This document shows, one piece after another, positions 31,644 through 41,952 of a DNA stretch of 64,000 nt. The notes beneath the pieces were generated by a model. The model made no database searches and had not been told where the DNA came from. It saw nothing but the letters and a program-made list of their open reading frames with translations. Made by a program: the position numbers and the translations under genes. Each line of letters opens with the position of its first letter. The stretch's first letter is position 1. The stretch is from Capniomyces stellatus (lineage: Eukaryota; Kickxellomycota; Harpellomycetes; Harpellales; Legeriomycetaceae): contig LUVW01000019.1 of NCBI GenBank assembly GCA_001661515.1, positions 416,189-480,188 on the forward strand, read 5' to 3'.

Positions 31644-32099
31644 ACTACATGATATATATATAACCATACCAGACTTTGATTTCAGGAAAATTAAAGAATC
31701 TATACTTGGCTATATACATATCCTTGTTTTTACAGTTTTATTCGCCTGATTAATATTTTCACGAACCTCTAACTCTATGTTCTTTTTGAATTACAAAATT
31801 TAAATATAACTATATTAACATTTAACTACCCTAGCGAGAACACTTGTTTTTCTTGCCATGTTAGCCTTTTTATGTGTTTTTATTTTAATTTTTAATTTTT
31901 AATTTTTTGATGTTTATAAAATGAAGATGTCACAACCGATAACTGATTAGTGTAACTTTGAAATATTCTTTACTGTCCCAATTTCTGAAATTAAGATTTT
32001 AGTAGGTAGTATTATCTTGTGACCGTAAAAAAAAGAGAGAAGAAACTTGCCCAAAACAATTGGGGGATCAGCACCAATTTTTAATAACTGGCAGGATAT
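31644..32099. other. Spacer between chitinase and LINE
   Basis: AT-rich 3' flank of the chitinase gene with ATTTTTAATTTTT-type runs at ~31885-31910. No gene was seen. The 5' end of the LINE is not sharply defined. Element-like sequence begins by about 32100. Confidence 0.5.
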
Positions 32100-32109
32100 T
32101 ATAAAAGTA

Positions 32110-32780
32110 ATGACCTAAAATATACGTTCACTCCAACATAAAAAGGAGGAATTTGACCTATTGCTTGGCAGAGTTACACCTACGACTTTCTGCCTTCAGG
32201 AAGTATATCTGATGGAGAAATCCAAACAATGTTTTATCCGCGGATATACATGAATTGAAGCAAAAGAACGAGTAGTGAAAAATGGAACAGGCCTAATGAC
32301 TGGTGTTAAAAAGGACAGTGGGCTGAACATCCTTGAGATTATATCAGAACCATTTTTAACGGCTAGCAAAGTTCGGGGCCAATCTTTCACTAATGAAAAT
32401 ATCGAATGGATAATAGTGAATGTGCATATGCCGCATACAACAGCTCAAAGAACATCAACCAAAACAGCGGTTGAAAAGTTTATACAAAAAGATAGGAAAA
32501 AAATATTGTGATACCAGACTGATACTTATGGGAGGCCTTAATATGAACTTACTGGCAGCAATCAGCTGGACAAAAAAAAGATGGGAGTTGGATTGATAAA
32601 ATTCCATACCAACAACCCATCAGGTTCCAGGCTGAATGGCCAGAAAATGGGGAGGATGTTGGACCATATCTTTTATACACCGCAAACAGGATATCCTATA
32701 AAGGCAGGAACATTAACCAATGCAGATCTTAGTGACCATTTCCCCGTAGTGTAGCTGATAAAGACCGAAGCGACTAGATT
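32110..32780 (+). pseudogene. LINE ORF2 endonuclease remnant
   Basis: Segments of an apurinic/apyrimidinic-type endonuclease remain in several frames. NIRSLQHKKEEFDLLL at ~32119 follows an in-frame TAA, TFCLQEV marks the catalytic-Glu motif, and WIIVNVHMPHTTAQ lies at ~32410. LMGGLNMN lies at ~32525, where the family has GD(L/F)N, so the metal-site Asp has become Gly. At least one stop and two frame changes break it. The domain would nick target DNA to prime reverse transcription. Here it must be inactive. Confidence 0.8.
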
Positions 32781-32817
32781 AACAGCGGTTGTAAACCAAA
32801 AAGTTAATATCAAAAAA

Positions 32818-35186
32818 ATGGAGGAAAAGGGAGAAGAAATAAAAAACAACAATAGATTTGCACTGTTGGCTGATTTGGAGGGCTCAACGGATGAGCTTGT
32901 TCAAATAATAGTGGAATCAACACAGAAAACTTTAGAGGACCTTGGAGTCTATAAAGAAAAACAAGAAGAAATTGCTGGGAAAAAAACCATACTGAAAAGA
33001 AAAACAAGAAAGGCGCTTAAACGCCGTAGGGAAACTTTCCAGGCACTGACAAAGGCCGAAGATGAAACCGAAAGGGATCTTCTGATGAATAAGTTTAAAA
33101 AGTTGAAACAGGAAGCTGCAGATTTGGTAGCAAAAGACCGTAAGAAAAATTATGAGAAATTTATTAAATCATTTTGTGAACTAGAACTAGACAAAAACTC
33201 ACGCATGGTATGGAGGAAGTTGAAGAGCCTCAGGAGTGAGACAAGGAATCAACTTGGACCAGGAAGCGTGTTGGACTCAGAGGGCCAAGTAGTTACAGAT
33301 GACCAACAAAGGCTCAAAATTTGGGCTGATCACTTTAATAATCCAGTCATAACAACACCGGTTAGAGACAATATACTGAACAATCAATCAGAACCAGAGT
33401 CGTATTATTCTGAATGCGACATGGAGCCAACCTGGATGGAAATAGTCAGTGCATTGCAACAGACGCCAAGGAATAAAGCCCCGGGAATGGATATGCTTCC
33501 AAGTGAGCTATGGAAGTTAGTCCAAGAAGAGGATGTTCCAACTTTTCATCTGGCAAAGTCAATATTTAAACTAGTGAAAAGTGCATGGAGAGAATGTATT
33601 CTCACTGACAAATGCAATACTANNNNNNNNNNNNNNNNNNNNNNNNNNNNNNNNNNNNNNNNNNNNNNNNNNNNNNNNNNNNNNNNNNNNNNNNNNNNNN
33701 NNNNNNNNNNNNNNNNNNNNNNNNNNNNNNNNNNNNNNNNNNNNNNNNNNNNNNNNNNNNNNNNNNNNNNNNNNNNNNNNNNNNNNNACCTCTGCTTTTT
33801 GATATCTACATAAACGACGTATTTAAAAGAATGTCAGGAGTTACAGTACCACGACTTGGAAAAAGAGTACGTGGACTGCTGTTTGCAGATGATACTGTAA
33901 TCCTTGCAGAAGACGAGAATAAAATGAAGTTTGCACTGAGAAAACTGGATATATGGTGTAAAAAATGGCACATGAAAATCAACAATTCAAAGAGCGGCAT
34001 CATGGCAGTGGGAGCAACGCTGTTTGAGCAATACAAATTAAATGGCAAACCAGTACCAGTGGTAGATGAATACCCATACTTGGGTGTTATGATGAACAAG
34101 GATTGGAACTATAAAGCCAATTTAAAGTTCAGACGAGAAAAAACACTCAGGGCGTTTCTAGCTAATTATAGCATGTTTAAGAGAGGAGACATCCCAACCA
34201 AATTTAAAGCTAAAGTCATAACAGCAGTAATACAATCAGTTGCGGCGTACGGAGGTGAGTTGTATGGCATGTCGGTAGCAAGATGTGTACCAATGCAGCG
34301 AATTCTGGACAACGCAACAAGGATGGCAATGGGGGTAGGAAAATCAACCAGCCTTGTCAAATTACGACAGGAGCTGAGAATTGTAGACCTTAATACAAGA
34401 ACAGCAATAGCGAGAGAACGAGCATTCCGCAAATGGGCAGATCTCAGAACATGGATCAAGGACCCGATTAAAAGGCCGATGCTACATAAGAAAGACACTT
34501 GGACCAGTGGTTATATACGCTGGACAAGACGCTATAACAAAGATGACACCCGTAAAGGTGCAACTAAACGTACACTCCAGGCAAGACAATCCAGGAATAA
34601 AAAAACAGTAATATCAAGGTGGATCAAAAAAGTACATGCCGGCCAGTGGAGCAACTGGATTGGGCTACAACTGATCTACCCAGATTACAAAAAGGGACTA
34701 GATATCCTAGCAAGAATCAGAATAGGGCAGTATTGGACCGCAGAAAGATACGCCTATACTGGAGTTATTAGCCATGATTATACAAAAAAATGCCCACACT
34801 GCGGACAGGAGACGCCAGAAACAATTGAGCATCTCCTACTAGATCGCAGCAGATGGGCAGCAATACGTGCAGATAAAATGGAGCCCTACATTAGCCAATA
34901 TAAAAATAAGCTAAAAGGGCCAAAAAGAAAACCTAATTCGCCTACTATAATCTCACAGAGATTGGTGGGCAAGCTCCTGGGAGAGGAGTTAAAACAACCA
35001 ACCGTCAAGATTCTCAAGAATCCTGACACCCTCGGCGCCAAGACGATGCTGGCAACAGCGTCGTTTTTGGAGGCTATCCACAAACCCCGTTACTTGATCC
35101 TGTCCAGGCTTAAAGCAGTACCAATCTTCCTGAACCAATGTCTATCGGGTACAGACGATCTAATTGATCGAAGGGGTGTTGGCTAA
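32818..35186 (+). pseudogene. LINE ORF2 reverse transcriptase and C-terminal finger (gapped)
   Basis: Upstream of the N gap are RT N-terminal features, a basic coiled region and TPRNKAPGMDMLPSELWK. Downstream are PLLFDIYIND and GLLFADDTVILA, with the catalytic FADD intact. A thumb-like region follows, then a C-terminal C-x2-C...H-x4-C finger, CPHCGQETPETIEHLLLDRSRW. In that finger the last Cys is replaced by Arg, while the copy at 45171 keeps Cys. The two sides of the gap are in different frames. The missing part should hold RT motifs of about 100-150 residues, more than 165 N can encode, so the gap size is probably nominal. The stop is at 35184-35186. It may have been open before the gap problem, but the upstream endonuclease is broken. 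Confidence 0.85.
33623..33787. other. Assembly gap (165 N)
   Basis: Unknown bases inside the reverse transcriptase core. Multi-copy LINE sequence is the likely cause. Frame mismatch and the missing RT motifs suggest the true length differs. Confidence 0.95.
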
Positions 35187-35639
35187 TAGAGTCATTTAAC
35201 ATATCAAAATAGCACAGTGTTTTATAGTATTTTGTGGTATTGTTTAATATTGTATGTTTTGTTGTGTTGATTTTGTTACCAATAAACCACATAAATAAAA
35301 AATAAAACAGAAAATACTTTAAAAAATTTCAATAAAAAAAAAAAGAAAATACTTTAAAAATATATATATATAACAGTTAAGTCAAATCAACGCTGATTGA
35401 TCGTTTGTGTTTATTTTGCTTTTTTCTTTTTTAAAAAAATGGTGGAAAAATAAACCAAACAAATATTAGAATCATGTTTGCTATTTTTCAGTCCAGACTT
35501 TTACCAACTACCACTTAAAACTGTAAATCTAGGCTGGATTGTAACCTTTATTTTAAAGTAGGTCTAGCTGTGATATTTTTGCGCACCGAACTCTGTATAT
35601 ACCCACCCGCTCCTTGTTATAACAAGCAAACAATACACC

Positions 35640-36173
35640 ATGGAAGATTTAGAACATGGAATTCCACTGTTTATCGACGAAATATATAAATACCCTAATT
35701 GGATCAATAGCCTCGAAAACCAAGTAGAACTCTCTATAGCTCGAAATGAAGACAGGCTTGCTAATGGAAACGGCACTAGAAACGTAATAGAAGCAAGAAA
35801 CAATCTGGATGAACAAAATTGCTACTGGGCCGGGAAAACCGTGAGGCTAATAGGAATAATAGCCGAAATTGACATACTCAACCAAACTGCTACTCTTCAG
35901 GATCCAACCAGCAAGCCAACACCCAACTCGGCCGATAAAATAACTCTAAAAACTGACCTTCTTGGGACAACAAGCATTTTTGAAGGCATGACTTGCTTGG
36001 TAATTGGGAGGCTAGAGAAATACCCAGAACCAATCCCGGGACCCTCCTGCAACAAAATGCCAACACCCACACTCTGCCTGTTTACTCGTGTTGTTTGTGA
36101 ATCAAACGGTATCGATATACCTACTTACCGCAAAGCTATTGGTTTGCTAAGAATGAAAACTAACTCTGCCTAG
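35640..36173 (+). CDS. TEN1: TEN1-like OB-fold protein (CST telomere complex)
   Basis: A single exon encodes 177 residues. Residues ~60-170 read as one OB fold: GKTVRLIGIIAEIDILNQTA, TLQDP, KITLKTDLL, SIFEGMTCLVIGRLEKYPE, then LFTRVVCESNGIDIPTYRKAI. This order and the closing pattern (xARVxxxxxGIDxPxYxxAI) resemble Ten1, the smallest subunit of the Cdc13/Ctc1-Stn1-Ten1 complex. That complex caps telomeres and helps DNA polymerase alpha fill in the C-strand. An N-terminal extension of ~55 residues (MEDLEHGIPLFIDEIYKYP) makes it longer than yeast or animal Ten1. A loop at ~145-155 (PIPGPSCNKMPTPT) is also extra. The start has a good context (CACCATGG). Other small OB proteins (Rpa3-like, Rmi-like) are alternatives. 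The call rests on motif memory only. Confidence 0.55.
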   Translation: MEDLEHGIPLFIDEIYKYPNWINSLENQVELSIARNEDRLANGNGTRNVIEARNNLDEQNCYWAGKTVRLIGIIAEIDILNQTATLQDPTSKPTPNSADKITLKTDLLGTTSIFEGMTCLVIGRLEKYPEPIPGPSCNKMPTPTLCLFTRVVCESNGIDIPTYRKAIGLLRMKTNSA

Positions 36174-36423
36174 CACCCTTGTAACATGCATTTATTAACT
36201 TTCGATTAGTTTAGTCATTTTAGAACAATAGTAAAAAGTAAAAAGTAAAGAGTAAATAATAAATCTTTTTACTAATTGGCTTGGTTGGGAAATAAATTGT
36301 AAAAGTTCAATATTATAGTCACTCATTCTTTAAAATAAAGAAATGCGTCATAACGAACACAAAAAACAAAACGAATATAAAAACCAGAAGCTGAAACCCA
36401 TAGTGATTGATGTTATTGGCGAT

Positions 36424-36472
36424 ATTAATAATAATAATAATATCAATAATAAAAATAGTAGTAGTAATAGTA
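36424..36472 (+). repeat. AAT/AGT triplet microsatellite
   Basis: Runs of AAT and AGT triplets lie immediately past the stop codon of the acyltransferase gene, in its 3' UTR on the minus strand. Confidence 0.85.
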
Positions 36473-36474
36473 AT

Positions 36475-39042
36475 TTAAATGTTGTTTGGTGTCATTGGAG
36501 CTATCCCATCCTTTTTATGGAGGGATGTGAGAGAAGTGAGCTGCTCAAAGCTAGAATTTCTTGAAAGATACTCCGAGTTACTGCTGGAGTACCCTGAAGC
36601 TGCAGAGTTGTCACCAGTCGAGTAAAGCCCGTCGTAATCCTCGTCCAGTCCACCACGGCCATGTCCATCTTTCTCACCAGAATACTCGTGATCCGATTGC
36701 AAATCTCCATTGTCCAAGGAATGCAATCCAAACAGGTTGAGCGGGTTCAAGTACTTCAATACTGCAGATGCGGTCATGCCAACCTCGTTGCTTGGTGTCA
36801 CATGCCCTCTCTTTCTCCTATACTTCTTGGCCAATCTCCTCTTGCTTGCCAAATGCTCTCTTGGCGACGAGGTACCTGACCCAAACTCAGTTGACCTTGT
36901 CTTTTTAAGTCTTGCTGCCAAGCTAGGTGACGACCCTGCTGACACAGGCCTATTTCTTGACTCACCATCAGCCTGGCTTTTACTCTTCTCTGATCTCCTG
37001 CGTTGGCGGATTTCTGCTTGAAGCGGCGTCACTGTTGCCTCCTCCTTTGAATCGCCCTCCTTCAACGACTCCGTGTGAATTTGGTCTCCAAGCTCTTCAA
37101 CTAGCTGTGTAACTGAAACAGACAGCTCTCTGCGCTCACGCATAATACCCTCTGCAACATCGTCGGCTGCCATCACTGCCATCAGCAATGGTCTGAGCGA
37201 CTTTACAATATCAACAGCCTTTTCACCAAAATTCAACGACATGTATGTAATCATAAACATATACACCAGCCCTGCAAAGAACGTAAACACACAGTTCCAG
37301 TCCTTCAGGAGAATGATTGAGTTTGGCAAGAACTCGCTGTACTTTCGTGTCAAAATCACAAACATAATCGAGTAAAACGAGTATAGCAATGGAACCAAAA
37401 CCATTGACATCAACACCTTCCACGACGCAATGACATCAGTGGCTCTGACTTTAACCGTTGACGACTTCAACGCCTCCCTCGCCTTCTTGCGACTGTATAA
37501 CGCTGTTAAAACAAAAACTGGGGCATTCAAAAGTGTTCCTGGAAATGCCCCAAGCCCTGTTACCATTACCCAAATAAGTCTCCATCCAAGAAGCAACAGT
37601 GCGTTTCCTCTTGTCATCTTGAGCTTCTCGACTTGGTGGTCACGGATCCCATACTGCTTAAGCATCCTTCTGTAGTTTGTCAGCCTCTGCGCCAACTTTC
37701 CTACTTCTGGTAGATCCTTAAACTTCATGTACCCTTTCACAAACCGCCTGCTCAACTCAACCTGCTGGCGCACTGAAAGCGACTTTCCCTTCGAGTTGTA
37801 CAGCCTACGCCCCGTGTGGATCATGTTCAAGGTCTCATAATCTGGTGTGTTGAGCGTTACTTGCTTAAGCGCATCAGTTATACTTTCCAGTAGCTGAGAA
37901 CATGCCTTGCGTTTGTTTTCCCCTCCCATCTTGAACAGCTCGACTAGCTCCGGGTCAATGGTAAATGGATCTCCGAATTGGATCACTGCTCTTGATCTAA
38001 ACTTACTTGGATGAAAATAGCTCAACCCTGCTGGAACTATGTTGATTTTCAACTCCGGGTTGACTGCCGTGGCTCCAAGCGCCATCAAACAAACACCAAC
38101 CTTCAACGGCAACAGTTTTGTTTGATCATGCGATCCTCCTTCTGGGAATATCCCAACACAATCATGGTTGTTCAATCTGTCATAAACTGCCTTGTACATT
38201 TTGTTTTGGTCAAGTGGCGGAATCTTATCAAATGTGGCCCCCTCATCGCTTGTCAGCATCTCCAGCACTTCCAGGTTCTTTATCTCCGTCTCCATCAACA
38301 TCTCCGTGTCGGAAATCACCTTTGCTATCTTGCTCTCCCCCTTCCCTTTTCCAAGAGTTATTCTGTCACCAACATCAAACTCCGTTGTGAACTTTGTTCC
38401 AACTCCTGTCAGTCTAAGCGGCTCTTCATATCTGTTGAGAAGTTTTGCCACGCCTGTCCCTTTTTGCTTGTGGTCAATGGCCCTTTCAACGGGGACTATT
38501 TGGGTATTGACAAAACCACCTGTTAGTATCTGCGTCAAATGCATCCAACAGCTAGTCAACACGCGTGTCCTCTTTTATTATTCAACCTCAAGAATATGTA
38601 TACTTACTTCCTTTCAGCATCTTTCCATAAAATCCAACTATTTTTCTTTTCAGCGAAGACGCTGCTACCAAGAAATATACCCTTCTTGGCGAGTGCTTAA
38701 GCAGAATCAAAGGGTCCAGGAACTATATTAATCAAACACGCAAAAGTTGCTTTCTTTTGTTAGTATTCATTTTCCACTGCTATTGCTTGTGTCTAGGCCG
38801 TTTTGCAATATTATACACGCATATATCCCCACACCCTCACTGATTCTTCTTGTATTCATCAATTAAAGAAAATAAAATAAAGAACCTACCTGGTTGTTGT
38901 GTGGTGCAACAACAAATATAACTGGTCCAGTTGTAGGAATTGAGTGAGCATTACCCTGGGCAATTTCACGGAAAAACAAGTCTATGCATCCTGTCCAAAG
39001 GGCTCTGATAAGATCGTAACCCAAGTAGTCCCACTCAATCAT
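36475..39042 (-). CDS. GPT2: Glycerol-3-phosphate/DHAP acyltransferase (Gpt2/Sct1), 3 exons
   Basis: Minus-strand exons are 39042-38890, 38722-38608 and 38519-36475 (TAA). Phases fit and the product is 770 residues, close to yeast Gpt2 and Sct1. Exon 1 begins MIEWDYLGYDLIRALW and ends in VIFVVAPHNNQ. Exon 2 starts FLDPLILLKH, so the first intron splits acyltransferase motif I (PHNNQ/FLDP). Later motifs include VPVERA, GIFPEGGSHD (~213-222) and IVPAGLSYFHP. Membrane segments follow near ~400-430, ~460-480 and ~500-525. A Ser/Arg-rich cytosolic tail follows from ~560. The enzyme makes lysophosphatidic acid in the ER, the first step of glycerolipid synthesis, and yeast homologues are controlled by phosphorylation of that tail. 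The second acceptor (ACTAACAG/GT) is chosen because other nearby AGs introduce stops or shift frame. Exons 1 and 2 are easily missed. Confidence 0.94.
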
Positions 39043-41952
39043 GTTTACTTGTCTTGTATATTGAACTTTACCTGGTGTAAACTACTGTGTGTGTGTTTAT
39101 TATATATATTATTTATTTATCTGTATACTAAGCTTTCAAGCCAAGAAGAAAAAAAAACGCAAGGGTTTGCTTATTTAAGCAGCAGAAAATATTCTTTTTT
39201 TGTCTTCCAGTGTTATATTAACGCCGATTTTTTAGGTATAAAAAGTATACAACGATAGCTTTACTTTATGTTCTCTATTAGTGCTGTCGCCCAAATAATA
39301 TATGTTCTAACTTTCACTAAAAGATTGATTATATTTAAACAAGAACAAAAGAACATTAACCATATTGTTTTGATATTCTCATCAAAACAATTGCTATTCT
39401 TATAACGCTTCTACCTACACACTATTATTTTCACAATCAAATGCTTTTGAAATCTAGTGATTAATTTAATGACTTTTGTATTTACATCTTTTACTTAATT
39501 TTGGTCTATTTAGCTTTTCCAGCTAATACTTTGCTTGGATTTACTAATTTATTTACGTTTATTTATTTTTTTTACTACAGCTCTTTTTCCTATTTTACTC
39601 AAACACATCAATTCCCATAGCTTTTTTTAATTCGCTACTCGTTCGTCAACATTAAATTAAAATATCTTTCTATTAGCTCACTATCTCTGTTTACCTTGGT
39701 TTTTTTTTGCTTTATAGTTTCCTTGTGTAACAAAGCAAACATTTTACTGAAATTGATTAATTGTTTTTTTTTCTTTCATGCACTATTTCCAGTGCCAAAA
39801 TTTTACCTTACCTTATCTCACTACAATGGTATTTTTTTCCTGATGCTCATTTCTTGACCCCCTTCCTCCCACTCTTACTCAACTTTATTTACTATGTCCA
39901 ACTAACCCCCAAGCAAAAGCTATTCATTAGGCTTTAAAGACCTACTTACATGCATACCAACAGACTTGGACAATGTGACATAATACATAACTTGTTTATA
40001 AAGTAGAATCAGATATTTTTATAAGTGAGATCTTATTTACAGGCCAGTACCAAATTGCAACATCTTTAATCCTTTGTTAAAACACAGAGCCTTTTTTTTC
40101 CTATCCTAACCATATTTTATACACCAATTTCAAACGTACCGATATAGACACAAATGCAGAGACTATTTTTTACCTGCACCAAGCCTTTGGTTGTGCATTT
40201 AGCTCGGCATCATCTTTTCACTCTATGGCCTTTGAGCTCTGAGGAGAAAAAAAAAACTCTAAATCAGAGTTTTGGTCAAATAAAACGTAGCAATATGTTT
40301 AATTTAAGATCCATTGTGTTATCGGGAAGGCAATATCACTAGATACAAGAATACCACCATCTAATTGCTGCTTGATTTTTCACGTTCATGAACTATAAAA
40401 CGAATCCACCCCCCTTTTATTAAGCTTATTCCACGTCTCTCCATTTATCCTAATTGCAATTCGGTGTTTAATTAATTTTATGTGTGCTGTAGTGTTAGAT
40501 TGTGATAACTGCGGAGGATTAAAGTGTTTGCTAACCCCCCGAACGCAGATGGTATAATCACAACAAAGTATATGTTATGACGCCAGCTTAGATATGAGCG
40601 ACCCTGCTACCTATTCGACTTTCTAAACACCCTCCCATTCACCGCGAAAGTAAACCAACAAGCTATATCGGCAATTAGGTATATAAATATACTTGCGCTT
40701 TTATTATCGTGGTTTATAAAATCTCGTCTGCTTATGAAGCTTTGATTTGGTTTTACAATCATTCGCTCTCAGCTTATCTCTGCTTTACTTGATCTATCAA
40801 ACTCCATTATTTATTTCCAAAGCGAATACCCAAACTTACCGTAATTATCAAATCCAAACCAATTTTTTTTCAGCTCACCAATAATATCGATTCTACCAAT
40901 TTCTGTGACAGTTGAAGCTCTTTTTTTTTATTGACAGTTGAAGCTTTTGTTTGTCTTATGATTTGCTTTTGTAAACGCTAAATTAACCCAAAGAAAGTGA
41001 ACTGACTAAACGCGCGCATTGGCTCTACACAAGAACATGCTTATCACACGCCAGCACTGTGCGTATAAATAAATATATATCTGCTTCTTTGAAATATACG
41101 GTTGTCCAGGTGCAGTAGAAGCTGGTTAAGTTCATTTGTCCTTCTATTTCGAATCTTTACAATTTCCAGCTGTGTATAACGCTAAACCCTTTATTCGACA
41201 ATATTTGTCTGACCTAAATCTAGGCGGCAAAACAAATAAATGAAAAAGTAAAACTAGTTTGTACATCCAGCGCTTTGGCTCTGCGTATACATCCAACTAC
41301 TCCCATGGTCGCTATTTTTTTCTTAGACCGTTAGCGCTGGTATTCACAAACAAAATGGTAAAAGCTTCAGCTATTGTAGCACGCAGTCGATGGTCCGGTA
41401 TATCAAAATATTTGGCTCATAAATGAGTATTGTAGCTTATTAGCATTAATCAATCTTAAACTGACTTGGCAAAATGCACACTTAGCTTTACAACTGAGAC
41501 TTTGCACTAGAATTTAGCACGCTGCATCGAATAGGCACCATCTACTTGTAGATAGCCTGGTGGTATATGCATTTGCTTAGTAAAAAGTCGTGGAGTAAAG
41601 GCGATTTATAAAGTAAACTATATCCAATTACAGGCCAGCTACAATACAAATTGAAGTGTGCGATTTATTTTTTATATTTTTTTTTCCAGATCGATTTTTT
41701 TTTTGCCTTTTAGTTGTAAATTTTTTTTTAATTGATTAATTAAAGGGAAGAAAAAATTTGAACAAATTAAATCAAGTATACCAAAGAAAATTTTCAAATA
41801 AAAAGTTTTTTTTTTTTTCCTACTACATTGTAGATTGAATCAAATAAATAAACATAATAAATCAAATCAAGATTATTTTTGAAAAGATTTGGGGTTTAAA
41901 GCAATCAAGAGAACAGGATAGAGTACACTGGTAAAGTAAAATAGCATACACA
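39043..41952. other. 2.9-kb divergent spacer GPT2 / DBP10
   Basis: This AT-rich stretch separates two divergent genes. Pyrimidine-rich sequence prevails between 39400 and 40900. A 62-codon plus-strand frame at 40154-40342 starts with an ATG and is basic, but shows no family feature. A near-repeat of GACAGTTGAAGCT occurs at ~40909 and ~40934, each flanking a T run. The last 250 bases are A/T-rich and serve as the DBP10 leader. No RNA gene or retroelement was recognised. Confidence 0.5.

Larger units (their letters stand above)
32100..35345 (+). mobile_element. Degenerate APE-type LINE, ORF2 with 3' UTR
   Basis: This is a non-LTR retrotransposon inserted between the chitinase and TEN1-like genes. 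It comprises a broken endonuclease region (32110-32780), an RT region (32818-35186) interrupted by a 165-N gap, and a 3' UTR ending in A-rich AATAAA-like repeats (~35187-35345). ORF1 is not adjacent; a separate ORF1 fragment lies at 28508. The last 483 coding bases and the 3' UTR match the second copy at 45171, with 15 differences in the coding part. No target-site duplication could be defined. Stops and motif losses show this copy is not autonomous. Confidence 0.88.

Noticed and set aside
36343..36564. 73-codon Asn-rich plus frame near the acyltransferase stop
   Set aside because: It is made of an AAT/AGT microsatellite plus antisense of the acyltransferase tail.
40154..40342. 62-codon frame with ATG and basic composition in the GPT2/DBP10 spacer
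   Set aside because: No family feature, no conserved neighbour and no evidence of splicing. A frame of this length is expected by chance in nearly 3 kb.
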